Part shown: one piece after another, positions 44,080 through 52,913 of the stretch
How the letters are laid out: every line of letters starts with the position of its first letter
How positions within the stretch are numbered: position 1 is the first letter of the stretch
From: DASZHJ01 sp963735465
GTDB lineage: Bacteria; Pseudomonadota; Alphaproteobacteria; ATCC43930; CGMCC-115725
NCBI GenBank assembly: GCA_963735465.1
Contig: CAVTLA010000001.1
Coordinates: 1,426,001-1,490,000 of the forward strand
Length of the DNA: 64,000 nucleotides
Direction: 5' to 3'
The notes under the pieces: generated by a model
Database searches by the model: none
What the model was told of the DNA's origin: nothing
Seen by the model: the letters and a program-made list of their open reading frames with translations, nothing else
Translations under genes and position numbers: made by a program

Positions 44080-44856
44080 CTAGCTGAAGACCTTCTTCAG
44101 GAGATCGGTGGTGCGCGCGGCGGGGTTGGTGCGGATCGAGGCCTCCTCCACGGCGAGATAGTGAAAGAGCCCGTCGAGGGCCTTCCCCACCGTGAAATCC
44201 GTGAGGTCGAAGCCCTGGACCTCCTGTCCCGCCATGGGGATCGCCGCGGCCTTGGCCTGGGTCGCCTTGAAGGCGCTGACGGCGCCCACGCTCGACAGCT
44301 CCTTGTCCACGATCGGATGGAACGACGTGGTGAGCGACGCCGAGGTCGTGCGCTTGAAATACTGCGTCGCCGAATCCTGCGGGCCGTTCAGGATCCCTCG
44401 GGCGTCGTCGATGGACATCTTCGAGGCGGCGTCGGTGAAGATGCCCAGCGCCTTCGGCGCCGCCTGCTCCGCCGCCCGGTTCATCTTGACCTGGAGATCG
44501 TCGAGGGTGCCGCTGGCGCCCACCGCCTTGAGCGGCCCCTCGATCTTCTGCAGCGGCTCCGGCAGCGGGATGCGGATCGCGGGATCGCCGTTGTAGCCGT
44601 CGGTCTTGCCGACCCGTCCCACGACCCGCTGCGAGGCGACCTTGAGCGCATCCTTGAGGCCGGACCCGATCTCGCCCTGGCTCAGGCTCGCGCCGGACCC
44701 GGAGGTCGCGCCCGGCTTGGTGACGCCCGCGCCGCTCGGCGGCTGATTGAGGAGGTTGCGCCCCTGATCCAGCAGGTTCTGGGCCGCCGCGCCGACGGGA
44801 ACGGCGGCGAGGAGCGCCGAGAGCAGCGCGCGCCTTGAGGTCCGATCCATCGCCAT
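44080..44856 (-). CDS. DUF4197 domain-containing protein
   Basis: Exported protein of 258 residues. The N-terminus RTSRRALLSALLAAVPVGAAAQ looks like a signal peptide (cleavage near AAAQ). The rest matches DUF4197: LSQGEIGSGLKDALKVASQRVV, NRAAEQAAPKALGIFTDAASKM, ILNGPQDSATQYFKRTT and TDFTVGKALDGLFHYLAVEEASIR. The family's function is unknown. The start at 44856 is supported by GGGAG 6 bases upstream; the frame remains open across the tRNA gene region upstream, which is a coincidence. Confidence 0.85.
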   Translation of the reverse strand: MAMDRTSRRALLSALLAAVPVGAAAQNLLDQGRNLLNQPPSGAGVTKPGATSGSGASLSQGEIGSGLKDALKVASQRVVGRVGKTDGYNGDPAIRIPLPEPLQKIEGPLKAVGASGTLDDLQVKMNRAAEQAAPKALGIFTDAASKMSIDDARGILNGPQDSATQYFKRTTSASLTTSFHPIVDKELSSVGAVSAFKATQAKAAAIPMAGQEVQGFDLTDFTVGKALDGLFHYLAVEEASIRTNPAARTTDLLKKVFS

Positions 44857-44989
44857 CGCGCGCTCCCGCATTGATTGAGGTCCGGCACCGAACCTGACAT
44901 ACGCCCTAAGCGTGGCAGGGAGCAATCCCGTGGCAACAGCCGCTTTGCCGCCCGCCGCCCACTCTGCTAAGCCATCGAATTGGTGAAAT

Positions 44990-45079
44990 GGATGGGTGGC
45001 CGAGTGGTTTAAGGCACCGGTCTTGAAAACCGGCGTGCCCGCAAGGGTACCGTGAGTTCGAATCTCACCCCATCCGCCA
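44990..45079 (+). tRNA. tRNA-Ser (anticodon UGA)
   Basis: Ninety bases with an encoded CCA end. The acceptor stem pairs GGATGGG (44990-44996) with CCCATCC (45069-45075), discriminator G. The D-arm begins TGGCCGAGTGG. The anticodon stem CCGGT/ACCGG encloses loop CTTGAAA with anticodon TGA at 45024-45026. A long variable arm (about 45034-45051) is typical of serine tRNAs, and GTTCGAATC forms the T loop. Confidence 0.96.
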
Positions 45080-45127
45080 ACGATCTGGGTTTCCGTGCGC
45101 TGCTGCTGGCAGCGAATTGAACCGCTC

Positions 45128-45463
45128 CTATAAGGAAACGGACTGCTCCAGACGAATTGCCCGCGCCTCGCACCATTCAGCGAGTTCCAGCAATCGGGTC
45201 CGTTGCGGCTCTTCCATGGCTTGCGCATCGCGACGCGCCCGGAATGCGATGTCGCGCCACTTCCGGATCACTCGATCCAGGCCCCCTTCCTCTCTCGACA
45301 CAGCGCGAGACTGGACCTTGGCCTCGGGCGTCTCGAAGCCGGTCACGTCATCGTCGGCGAGGCTTCTGACATGGCGGAACGGAAAGAACGCCGACACGGC
45401 GGGCACAGCGGCTACCAGCGCTGCTGCGATCAAAATGCCGGCCGAAAATGTTCGCGACATCAC
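45128..45463 (-). CDS. Exported hypothetical protein (about 111 residues)
   Basis: Unrecognised small protein with a signal peptide (about 1-25, cleavage near VSA). The mature part is charged, with a predicted helical core DRVIRKWRDIAFRARRDAQAMEE and no cysteine pair. The start is GTG at 45463 or the ATG directly after it at 45460. A well-formed sigma-70-like promoter lies about 45 bp upstream. Function unknown. Confidence 0.6.
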   Translation of the reverse strand: MMSRTFSAGILIAAALVAAVPAVSAFFPFRHVRSLADDDVTGFETPEAKVQSRAVSREEGGLDRVIRKWRDIAFRARRDAQAMEEPQRTRLLELAEWCEARAIRLEQSVSL

Positions 45464-45507
45464 CCGTCTTCTTGGAACTGTGATCCCGTCCCCAATCCTG
45501 GGGCAAT

Positions 45508-45537
45508 CTTATATCCGCAACGCCTTGATACGGGCAA
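45508..45537 (-). promoter_or_regulatory. Candidate sigma-70 promoter for the exported hypothetical gene
   Basis: On the minus strand TTGCCC (45537-45532), an 18-base spacer and TATAAG (45513-45508) fit the housekeeping consensus in nine of twelve positions. The expected start of transcription is near 45501. A small hairpin, CCCCA-GGAT-TGGGG, lies right there in the leader. Confidence 0.45.
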
Positions 45538-45725
45538 GAAAAGCCACGCTCGCCACCCACCGTACTGCAAGGGAGGCGGCCGTCCCTCGCCTCGTCGCGC
45601 CCGGCGGCTCTCGAGCAAAGGCGAATATGATGCGACTTCGGCGACGTGGGGTTGCCGGAGCCGTCGGCATCGCTATCTAGCATTCACTGCTCGAACCTGG
45701 GCGGCCGCTCACAAAGGAAATCCCC

Positions 45726-45980
45726 ATGGCAAAGCGATGGCTGATGCTCTTCGTCGGCTCCGCCCTGGGGCTGATCGCCGTGGTCTATTTCCTGCTCTGG
45801 GCATTCAACGGGTTCCATGGCCTCGGGCTCGATCTCGATGCCACCCTCGCCTTGACGCTCGGCACCATCGGGACCGCGGCGCTGGGCGTCGCCTTGATGG
45901 CGCTGGTCTTCTACAGCGACCGGAGCGGGCAGGATCAGGACGTTCACGACATCCACGACGCCGGCCAAAAGCCGGAATAA
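45726..45980 (+). CDS. Small two-helix membrane protein, hypothetical
   Basis: An 84-residue protein with two predicted membrane helices (about 5-26 and 40-63) joined by FNGFHGLGLDLDATLAL, and a short acidic cytosolic tail rich in Asp/His/Gln. AAAGGAAATCCCC precedes the ATG. No family recognised. The 262 bp upstream contain the promoter of the divergent hypothetical gene and no further gene that I can support. Confidence 0.6.
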   Translation: MAKRWLMLFVGSALGLIAVVYFLLWAFNGFHGLGLDLDATLALTLGTIGTAALGVALMALVFYSDRSGQDQDVHDIHDAGQKPE

Positions 45981-46065
45981 GCCACCGGGCGCGGGCGGCC
46001 TCCCGCATTGAACCGATCGGCGCTTGGGACCATCATGAGGCGACCCACAGCGCGATAGCCCTGAG

Positions 46066-46614
46066 ATGAGCAAAGCCTTCACCAAGGAAACCGACGTCGA
46101 GGAGGATCTGCCGGACGAGCCGCAGCCGCTCCCCTCGGGCGTCAAGAACTACATCACGCCCCAGGGCGCCCAGCGCCTCCGGGACGAGCTGCAGCAGCTA
46201 CTGCGCGTCGAGCGGCCCAAGGTGGTGGAGGTCGTCCATTGGGCCGCCGGCAATGGCGACCGCTCGGAGAATGGCGACTACATCTACGGCAAGAAGCGTC
46301 TCCGGGAGATCGACCGGCGGCTCCGCTTTCTCACCAAGCGCCTGGAGGTGGCGGAGATCGTCGATCCCGCCCAGCAGAAGAACCGCGAGCAGGTGTTCTT
46401 CGGCGCCACCGTCACCTACGCCAATGAAGACGGCGCGGAGAACACCATCCGCATCGTCGGCGTCGACGAGGCGGATCTGGAGCGCGGCCAGGTGAGCTGG
46501 GTATCGCCGATCGCCAAGGCGCTGATGCGGGCACGCACCGGCGATATGGTGGAGCTGCGCACGCCCGGCGGCGTGGAGGCGATCGAGGTGGTGGCGATCC
46601 GCTACGAGCAGTGA
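46066..46614 (+). CDS. greB: Transcription elongation factor GreB
   Basis: Stimulates transcript cleavage by backtracked RNA polymerase. The 182 residues start with a 25-residue acidic extension, then the antiparallel coiled-coil with the GreB tip signature GDRSENGDYIYGKKRLREIDRR, and a C-terminal FKBP-like domain (VSWVSPIAKALMRARTGDMVELRTPGG). The tip sequence and the extra residues favour GreB over GreA. A short hairpin AGCCC/GGGCT (46616-46630) lies between its stop and the converging PAS_5 gene. Confidence 0.95.
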   Translation: MSKAFTKETDVEEDLPDEPQPLPSGVKNYITPQGAQRLRDELQQLLRVERPKVVEVVHWAAGNGDRSENGDYIYGKKRLREIDRRLRFLTKRLEVAEIVDPAQQKNREQVFFGATVTYANEDGAENTIRIVGVDEADLERGQVSWVSPIAKALMRARTGDMVELRTPGGVEAIEVVAIRYEQ

Positions 46615-46630
46615 CAGCCCAGGGCGGGCT

Positions 46631-47143
46631 CTACATCTCCACGCCGTCAGCGCGATAGAAGCGGGTCTCGATCAGGAAATAATCGACGCGCTCGCCGCCC
46701 TCGCTCATCGGCAGGATGACATTCTCGATCACGCCGACCTTGTCGTGCCAGAACATCGGCGGGCCCTTGCGCCAGCTCGGGATGCCCGAATCCAAGACCT
46801 CGCGATAGCGCACGAGATAGGTCGGATGCTTGGCCCAGGGATGGCATTCGTCGAGCCACTGCCCCTTGAGGGCCCGTCCCAGCACCTGCTCCACCCGCGT
46901 CCCCAACAGGCGATAGCGCAGGCGGAATTCGGGCTCGTGCTGGATATCCAGCATCCAGAGATGGCTGAGCAGCTGCGGCACCGCGATCGGGTCGAATCGG
47001 CGGCGCAGCGGCGTGCGGATGCCGGGCTCGTGGAGGGTCACCCAGTAGCGATAAAGCTGCGCCAGTCCAGGATGCCAGGCGGAGGTATCAATGGAGAGCG
47101 CTGATTGAGCCGCAGCCATGGGATGGATGTCGTCGGGGACCAC
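46631..47143 (-). CDS. PAS_5-family domain protein
   Basis: Cytosolic 170-residue protein built of one PAS_5 domain: LAQLYRYWVTLHEPG, LLSHLWMLDIQHEPEFRLRYRLLGTRVEQVLGR, and NVILPMSEGGERVDYFLIETRFY. The family is common in alphaproteobacteria and of unknown ligand. The GTG at 47143 is chosen because AAGGA lies 6 bases upstream, whereas the in-frame ATG at 47119 has none. It is related to the frameshifted gene at 27893-28475. Confidence 0.75.
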   Translation of the reverse strand: MVPDDIHPMAAAQSALSIDTSAWHPGLAQLYRYWVTLHEPGIRTPLRRRFDPIAVPQLLSHLWMLDIQHEPEFRLRYRLLGTRVEQVLGRALKGQWLDECHPWAKHPTYLVRYREVLDSGIPSWRKGPPMFWHDKVGVIENVILPMSEGGERVDYFLIETRFYRADGVEM

Positions 47144-47707
47144 GCGCGTTCCTTGCCGGGAGGGGGAGTTTGGGAGTGTTGCCGCCGCGTCCTAGCAGCG
47201 GCTTTCACCGTGATCGCGGCGCCCGCGTCACGAAGATTCACGCAACCATATAGTGTGATCGATCGTAATGAAAACCGACGGATAGCGAAGAGAAGGTAAA
47301 ACCTATAGTTGTGTCGGCGACACCACCCAGGCGTCGATGTCTAGGTCGGCCGATGCCGCGGCTCCTCCGGGCCGACGCTGGTCGCAGAAACGACAGATCT
47401 GCCCGGCAAAACGCGGCACTCATGGGATCAGCCCCTCTCTACCGCCGCCCCATTCTGGAACGACGCCTACCGTTCCCGTTCACCCTTCGGGCTTCTGCTG
47501 ACCCTTGGTCTAGAGAAATCGGGACCGAGCGATAGTATCGCTAGTTGAGGCCGCCATGGGAAGCCCCTGCAAACACGATCGTCCACAATAGAGCGCCACA
47601 ACCCGCCGCGGAATTGGCGGCAGGTCGGCTAAAACCCCCGACGCTTCCGCTTGGACCCTGGCGCTGCCGCCGGTATCGTGGGGAGCAATCAGGGAGGGGA
47701 CCCAGCC
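47144..47707. other. 564-bp intergenic region between the PAS_5 gene and rlpA2
   Basis: This is the longest stretch without a supported gene. The part at about 47228-47310 is markedly A/T-richer than its surroundings and contains two TATAGT hexamers and GATCGATC. On the minus strand TTTTCA, 16 bases, TATATG could be a weak promoter for the PAS_5 gene. No convincing frame, RNA gene or mobile element was seen in the rest. Confidence 0.4.
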
Positions 47708-48235
47708 ATGGCACGCGCGCTCCGCGGTCGACCGGCACGGCACGCCCTGCTCGCAGCGCTCGTGCTGGCGGGCGCTCTGGGCCTGGAGAGCCGCCCGAGC
47801 CTCGCCCAGATCAACGATCCCGCGGGCGGCAGCACGCCGGGCATCGAGCTCGGCGCCTACAATCTCGGTCCCGTCGTCGAATTCGGCGTCGCCAGCTGGT
47901 ACGGCGGGCGGCGCGTGCGCGGCCGCGCCACCGCCAACGGCGAGCGCTTCAACGAGGAGGCGCTGACCGCGGCGCATCCGTCTCTTCCCTTCGACACCCG
48001 CGTGCGGGTCACCAACATCGCCAATGGGCGCAGCGTGGTCGTGCGCATCAACGATCGCAATGCCACCTACACCGGACGCGTCATCGACCTGTCGCGGCGC
48101 GCCGCCGAGATCCTCGGCATCCGCGACGCCGGCACCGCCATGGTAGCCCTCGATCCATTACGGCCCGGGGACATCGTGCCGCGCACGGCGGTGACGCCCT
48201 CCGCCATCTGGAACCGGCCGCAGCCGGACTCCTGA
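47708..48235 (+). CDS. RlpA-like double-psi beta-barrel protein (short form)
   Basis: Exported 175-residue protein with a signal peptide (about 1-33, cleavage near SLAQ) and one RlpA/DPBB domain (about 57-140): GVASWYGGRRVRGRATANGE, TRVRVTNIANGRSVVVRIND and GRVIDLSRRAAEILG. The residues Asp/Asn of the active site region are kept. It has neither a lipobox nor a SPOR domain, unlike the RlpA at 21036. AGGGAGGGG lies 8 bases before the ATG at 47708, which decides the start. Confidence 0.9.
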   Translation: MARALRGRPARHALLAALVLAGALGLESRPSLAQINDPAGGSTPGIELGAYNLGPVVEFGVASWYGGRRVRGRATANGERFNEEALTAAHPSLPFDTRVRVTNIANGRSVVVRINDRNATYTGRVIDLSRRAAEILGIRDAGTAMVALDPLRPGDIVPRTAVTPSAIWNRPQPDS

Positions 48236-48248
48236 CGCTCGCGCCCCC

Positions 48249-48896
48249 TTGATCCTGACGCCGATCCCGCCGGAGCTCCTGCCGGAAATTCTGACGCGAT
48301 TTGCGAATTCGCTCGCAGATACGCGGACGCGGGAAATCTTTGAGACGATCGCCGCCGCCTCCTCCGAGCGCGCCCAAGGCGACGTGGCCGAGGCCCATCG
48401 CCGGCAGGCGCTCCATCTCGCCCGAGAGTTCGGCATGGCCGTGACCGAGGGAACGCCTGCCGTCGGCTTCAGCTGGGATGGCGCATCGCTCCACGCCGAC
48501 ACCGAGGCCTATGTGCTCCTGCACGAGGTCGCGCATTTCCAGCTCTCGGCGCCCGCGCGGCGGAGCGTGATCGACTTCGGTCTCGGCGCCGGGCCCGATA
48601 CCGGCGAGCGCGCCGCCGCCGAGCGTGCGGCGGTTCTGTTCGGGGTGGCGCGGGAGCGCGAGGAGGCCATGGCCTCGCTCCTCGGCATTCTCTGGGAAGT
48701 GTCCCTCGGCCATCCCGCCCTGGCGTCGTTCCTGGACCAGAACTGGCTCGAGGGCGCGGACGCCCCGGCGGCGGCGCGGCATTTTACGGCTGTGCTGGAC
48801 GCGCTGACGAAGGACGGGTTCGTCGGGCTCGATGGCCGTCCGACGACACGCCTGCGCGCGGTGCCCGACGCCCTACTCCTTGACCGCGCGGGTTAA
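48249..48896 (+). CDS. HExxH protein resembling elongation factor P hydroxylase EpmC
   Basis: A 215-residue cytosolic protein. Its core LLHEVAHFQLSAPARRSVID continues with DFG (109-111) and GPD, the same order as in E. coli EpmC: LHEISH, ARR, VDFG, PDG. His92, Glu93 and His96 form the HExxH unit; Glu139 or nearby could be a further ligand. EpmC hydroxylates beta-lysyl EF-P; efp, epmA and epmB are not in the window. The substrate is therefore open. The start is a TTG at 48249 without a good ribosome binding site, so the true N-terminus may differ. Confidence 0.55.
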   Translation: MILTPIPPELLPEILTRFANSLADTRTREIFETIAAASSERAQGDVAEAHRRQALHLAREFGMAVTEGTPAVGFSWDGASLHADTEAYVLLHEVAHFQLSAPARRSVIDFGLGAGPDTGERAAAERAAVLFGVAREREEAMASLLGILWEVSLGHPALASFLDQNWLEGADAPAAARHFTAVLDALTKDGFVGLDGRPTTRLRAVPDALLLDRAG

Positions 48897-48922
48897 GCCG
48901 GAGACCTGGGTTCGACGATCGG

Positions 48923-49999
48923 TTACCGCAGAACAATTCCAGTTGCCTCGTCGAAGAGGTGAACCGAGCCGGGCTTCGGCGTGAGCTGGATCGTCTCGCC
49001 GGGGCGGAATGCGTGCCGCTCCTCGAAGACGACGCATACCTGGGCCCCCGCGAGCTCGCCGTAGACGAAGGTGTCGGCGCCGGTCGGTTCCACAACCGAG
49101 ACCTTGAGCGCGACGCTGTCCGCCGTGACACCCTGAACCAGCATCAGATGCTCGGGCCGGATGCCGAACACCACCGCCTGACCTTCCTTGCCGGCGACTC
49201 CCGCCGGCAGCGGCAGCCGAGTGCCGTCCTCGGCCGTGACCGAGGCGGCGCCGTTGCGGTGCAGCTTGCCCTTGACGACGTTCATGGCGGGCGACCCGAT
49301 GAAACCGGCGACGAAGAGATTGTTCGGACGATCGTAGAGCTCGAGCGGCGATCCCATCTGCTCGACGCGGCCGTCATGCATCACGACGATACGATCCGCC
49401 ATGGTCATGGCCTCGACCTGATCGTGAGTGACGTAGACCGAGGTGGTGCGCAGCCGCTGGTGCAGCGCCTTGATCTCCGTGCGCATCTGCACGCGCAACT
49501 TGGCATCGAGATTGGAGAGCGGCTCGTCGAACAGGAACACCTGGGGATCGCGCACGATGGCGCGCCCCATCGCCACGCGCTGGCGCTGGCCGCCGGAGAG
49601 CTGGCGCGGATAGCGGTCGAGCAGGACCTTGAGGCCCAGTATGTCCGCCGCCTCGTTGACGCGCTTGTCGATGGTGGCCTGATCCGCCTTCCTGAGCTTC
49701 ATGCTGAAGGCCATGTTGTCGCGCACGGTCATGTGCGGATAGAGCGCGTAGTTCTGGAACACCATGGCGATGTCCCGGTCCTTGGGCGGCAGGTTGTTGA
49801 CGACGGTGCCGCCGATGGCAATCTCGCCCGACGTGATGTGCTCCAGCCCCGCCACCATGCGCAGCAAGGTCGACTTGCCGCAGCCGGACGGTCCCACCAG
49901 GACCACGAACTCCTCGTCGCCGATCGCGACGTCGATGCCGTGGATGACATCCACCGGCCCGAACGACTTCTTCACTCCGCGGATATCGACCGCCGCCAT
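48923..49999 (-). CDS. UgpC/MalK-type sugar ABC transporter ATP-binding protein
   Basis: Cytosolic ATPase of CUT1-type carbohydrate importers, 358 residues. Walker A GPSGCGKST (36-44), Q-loop FQNYALYPHMTVRDNM, signature LSGGQRQRVA and Walker B VFLFDEPLSNLD are present; a C-terminal TOBE/OB regulatory region (about 240-355, GIRPEHLMLV) marks the MalK/UgpC branch. No permease or binding-protein gene lies next to it, so it is an orphan ATPase here, possibly shared between several importers. Sugar-acid genes follow. Confidence 0.92.
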   Translation of the reverse strand: MAAVDIRGVKKSFGPVDVIHGIDVAIGDEEFVVLVGPSGCGKSTLLRMVAGLEHITSGEIAIGGTVVNNLPPKDRDIAMVFQNYALYPHMTVRDNMAFSMKLRKADQATIDKRVNEAADILGLKVLLDRYPRQLSGGQRQRVAMGRAIVRDPQVFLFDEPLSNLDAKLRVQMRTEIKALHQRLRTTSVYVTHDQVEAMTMADRIVVMHDGRVEQMGSPLELYDRPNNLFVAGFIGSPAMNVVKGKLHRNGAASVTAEDGTRLPLPAGVAGKEGQAVVFGIRPEHLMLVQGVTADSVALKVSVVEPTGADTFVYGELAGAQVCVVFEERHAFRPGETIQLTPKPGSVHLFDEATGIVLR

Positions 50000-50150
50000 A
50001 GAGAGCCTCCCGCCTCAGTCCCGTTGCGCCGGATCGCCTTAGGTGAACGCCCGCCTGTATTCCGCCGAGAGTGGATACCGGTTCCGCGTCGAAAATACGA
50101 CAAGAACGGCCGGCCCGGAGGCATCCGGCAACGCCTCCCCGCGATAGCCG

Positions 50151-51878
50151 TCAGTGCGACTCCCGCGCCACCACTGCGCCGCTCTTGCCGACCAGGAAAT
50201 CGAGGTCGGCGCCCTGATGCGCCTGCAGCACGTGATCGACATAGAGGCGAGCGTAGCCGCGCTCGTAGCTGCTGGCAGGCGGCTTCCACGCGTCGCGGCG
50301 GCGCTTGAGCTCCGCCTCGGGCACGTCGAGATTGAGGCTCCGCTTCTCGACATCGAGCTCCACGGGATCGCCGTTCTTCACCAAAGCCAGCGTGCCGCCG
50401 ACGGCGGCTTCCGGCGACACATGCAACACCACGGTGCCGTAGGCGGTGCCGCTCATGCGCGCGTCGGAGATGCGCACCATGTCGGTGATGCCTTTCTGCA
50501 GCACCTTCTTGGGCAGTGGCATGTTGCCGACCTCGGGGAAGCCCGGATATCCCCTGGGCCCCGCCCCCTTCATCACCATGACCATGGTCTCGTCCGCATC
50601 CACGGTATCGATCCGCTCGTGGAAATCCTCGATGTTCTCGAAGACCAGCGCCTTGCCGCGATGCTTCATCAGCGCCGGCGTCGCCGCCGACGGCTTGATG
50701 ACGGCGCCATCGGGGCATAAATTGCCGCGCAGCACCGCGATGCCCGCCTTCTCCTTCACCGGCGTTCCGAAGGCCGCGACCACCTCGCGGTCGTAGCACG
50801 GCGCCTCCTCGGTGTTCTCGCCCATGGTCTTGCCGTTGACGGTGAGCGCGTCCTTGTGGACGAGCTTGCCGAGCTCGCGGATGACGGCCGGCAGGCCGCC
50901 CGCATAGAAAAAATCCTCCATCAGGAACTTGCCCGACGGCATGAGGTTGACGAGCAAGGGTATGTCGTGGCCGAGCCGATCGAAGTCGCTGAGCTCGAGC
51001 TTGACGCCGATGCGGCCGGCGAGCGCCAGCAGGTGCACCACGGCATTGGTCGAGCCGCCGATCGCCGCGTTGACGCGGATCGCGTTCTCGAAGGCCTTGC
51101 GGGTCAGGATCTTCGACATGCGGAGATCCTCGCGCACCATCTCGACGATGCGGCGGCCCGCCATGTGCGCCAGCACGTAGCGGCGGGAATCGACGGCGGG
51201 GATCGCGGCATTGGCGGGCAGGCCCATGCCGAGGGCCTCCACCATGCTCGCCATCGTGGAGGCGGTTCCCATGGTCATGCAGTGGCCGGCGGAGCGCGAC
51301 ATGCAGGCCTCGGCGTCCATGAAATCCGCGAGCGTCATTGTGCCGGCGCGGACCTCCTCGCTCATCGACCACACGCTGGTGCCGGAGCCGATATCCTGGC
51401 CGCGGAACTTGCCATTCAGCATCGGTCCGCCGGAGACGCCGAGGGTCGGCAGATCGCAGCTCGCCGCGCCCATCAGCAGCGCCGGCGTGGTCTTGTCGCA
51501 GCCCATCAGCAGCACGACGCCGTCCATCGGGTTGGCGCGGATGGATTCCTCCACGTCCATGCTGACGAGATTGCGGAACAGCATGGTGGTGGGACGCATC
51601 AGCGTCTCGCCCAGGCTCATGACCGGAAATTCCAGGGGAAAGCCGCCGGCCTCGTAGACGCCGCGCTTCACGTACTCGGCGATGCGGCGGAAGTGGGCGT
51701 TGCAGGGGGTGAGCTCGGACCAGGTGTTGCAGATGCCGATCACCGGCCGCCCGTCGAACAGGTGGTGCGGCAACCCCTGGTTCTTCATCCAGGAGCGATG
51801 GGTGAAGCCGTCTCGATCCGCCTTGCCGAACCATTCGGCGCTGCGGAACTTCGCTCGACTGCGGGCGTCCTCGGGCAT
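50151..51878 (-). CDS. IlvD/Edd-family dehydratase, sugar-acid (arabonate/xylonate-type) subgroup
   Basis: Fe-S dehydratase of 575 residues that turns an aldonic acid into its 2-keto-3-deoxy form, or acts as dihydroxy-acid dehydratase. Cys59, Cys127 and Cys200 fall at the positions I recall as [2Fe-2S] ligands of L-arabinonate dehydratase, and SDARMSGTAYG carries the catalytic Ser. The context (KDG-type kinase, KDPG-type aldolase, sugar ABC ATPase) supports a sugar-acid substrate over amino-acid biosynthesis. GAGGAGGGG next to the ATG at 51878 decides the start. It is divergent from the SDR gene. Confidence 0.85.
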   Translation of the reverse strand: MPEDARSRAKFRSAEWFGKADRDGFTHRSWMKNQGLPHHLFDGRPVIGICNTWSELTPCNAHFRRIAEYVKRGVYEAGGFPLEFPVMSLGETLMRPTTMLFRNLVSMDVEESIRANPMDGVVLLMGCDKTTPALLMGAASCDLPTLGVSGGPMLNGKFRGQDIGSGTSVWSMSEEVRAGTMTLADFMDAEACMSRSAGHCMTMGTASTMASMVEALGMGLPANAAIPAVDSRRYVLAHMAGRRIVEMVREDLRMSKILTRKAFENAIRVNAAIGGSTNAVVHLLALAGRIGVKLELSDFDRLGHDIPLLVNLMPSGKFLMEDFFYAGGLPAVIRELGKLVHKDALTVNGKTMGENTEEAPCYDREVVAAFGTPVKEKAGIAVLRGNLCPDGAVIKPSAATPALMKHRGKALVFENIEDFHERIDTVDADETMVMVMKGAGPRGYPGFPEVGNMPLPKKVLQKGITDMVRISDARMSGTAYGTVVLHVSPEAAVGGTLALVKNGDPVELDVEKRSLNLDVPEAELKRRRDAWKPPASSYERGYARLYVDHVLQAHQGADLDFLVGKSGAVVARESH

Positions 51879-51910
51879 TGCCCCTCCTCGCTGCGGTCCG
51901 GCTCCCCGGA

Positions 51911-51940
51911 TTGACACCGGTCCAGACCCTTGTTTCCAAT
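51911..51940 (+). promoter_or_regulatory. Candidate sigma-70 promoter for the SDR gene
   Basis: A perfect TTGACA (51911-51916) is followed after 18 bases by TCCAAT (51935-51940), four of six matches to TATAAT. It lies in the 130-bp gap between the divergent dehydratase and SDR genes and would give a leader of about 60 bases to the SDR start at 52009. Confidence 0.4.
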
Positions 51941-52008
51941 GCGCGCATCATAGCGGCGCCGTGTCCGCCCATGAAGCCACTCATTTCCGGTCACAAAGGA
52001 CGAGAAAA

Positions 52009-52746
52009 ATGAACCAGATCGATCTCAAGAACCGAGCCGCTGTCGTGACCGGCGGGGCCCGCGGCATCGGCTTCGCCATCGCGGAGCGCCTCACCCAGGC
52101 GGGCGCCAAGGTGGCGCTGTGGGATCTCGAAGGCGCTCCGGCGAGCGCCACCCGGCTCGCGGGCGGGATCGGTGTCGCGATGGACGTGACCAAGGCGGAT
52201 TCCGTGGCGGCGGCGCTGGCGGAGACCGAGCGGCGGATCGGGGCAATCGACGTCCTCGTGGCGAGCGCAGGTATCACCGGCCCCAATGCCACCGTGGCGG
52301 ACTATCCCGTGGAGGCGTGGCGAACGGTGATCGATATCGATCTGACGGGCGTCTTTCTCTGCAATCGGGCGGTGGTCCCAGGCATGGCGACGCGGAATTA
52401 CGGGCGGATCGTGAACATCGCCTCCGTCGCCGGCAAGGAGGGCAACCCCAACGCCGCCGCCTACTCCGCCGCCAAGGCCGGGGTGATCGCCCTCACGAAG
52501 TCCCTCGGCAAGGAGCTCGCCGGCACCGGCGTCCGGGTCAATGCAGTGGCGCCCGCCGTCATCAAGACGGAGATGCTGGCGCAGATGACCGAGCAGCATA
52601 TCCAGTACATGCTCTCGAAGATCCCGATGGGGCGCTTCGGCACCGTGGAGGAGGTGGCGGCTCTCGTCGCTTGGCTCGCTTCGGAGGATTGCTCCTTCAG
52701 CACCGGTGCTGTCTTCGACATTTCCGGCGGGCGCGCCACCTACTGA
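52009..52746 (+). CDS. Short-chain dehydrogenase/reductase
   Basis: Classical SDR of 245 residues. TGGARGIG (14-21) binds the nucleotide, NASAG-type VASAGI follows, and Ser139, Tyr152 and Lys156 (YSAAK) form the catalytic set. Family resemblance is to gluconate/sugar-acid or 3-oxoacyl reductases. Placed divergently from the dehydratase, it probably oxidises a sugar or sugar acid in the same pathway. AAAGGACGAGAAAA precedes the ATG at 52009; the frame extends upstream but that part lies inside the dehydratase gene. Confidence 0.9.
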   Translation: MNQIDLKNRAAVVTGGARGIGFAIAERLTQAGAKVALWDLEGAPASATRLAGGIGVAMDVTKADSVAAALAETERRIGAIDVLVASAGITGPNATVADYPVEAWRTVIDIDLTGVFLCNRAVVPGMATRNYGRIVNIASVAGKEGNPNAAAYSAAKAGVIALTKSLGKELAGTGVRVNAVAPAVIKTEMLAQMTEQHIQYMLSKIPMGRFGTVEEVAALVAWLASEDCSFSTGAVFDISGGRATY

Positions 52747-52913
52747 GCAGCGTAGATCTCCGTCGATAGCTAGCGAGGAGGTTGCGAAGCGGCGCCCATT
52801 TGCTGCTCTGCTCAAATTATGGGCAAAAGAATCGAGCTGTTACCCTGCAATATTGTGCCGGTTTTAGAGAGCGTTAATCCTAATCGGGAATCTTGGTGCA
52901 AACCGGAGTTGTC

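Noticed and set aside
44871..45228. Upstream extension of the DUF4197 frame across the tRNA-Ser gene
   Set aside because: It would read antisense through the tRNA. A good ribosome binding site and signal peptide mark the start at 44856.
45348..45683. Minus-strand 111-codon frame overlapping the exported hypothetical gene
   Set aside because: It overlaps a frame with a clear signal peptide and covers that gene's likely promoter; no domain or ribosome binding site.
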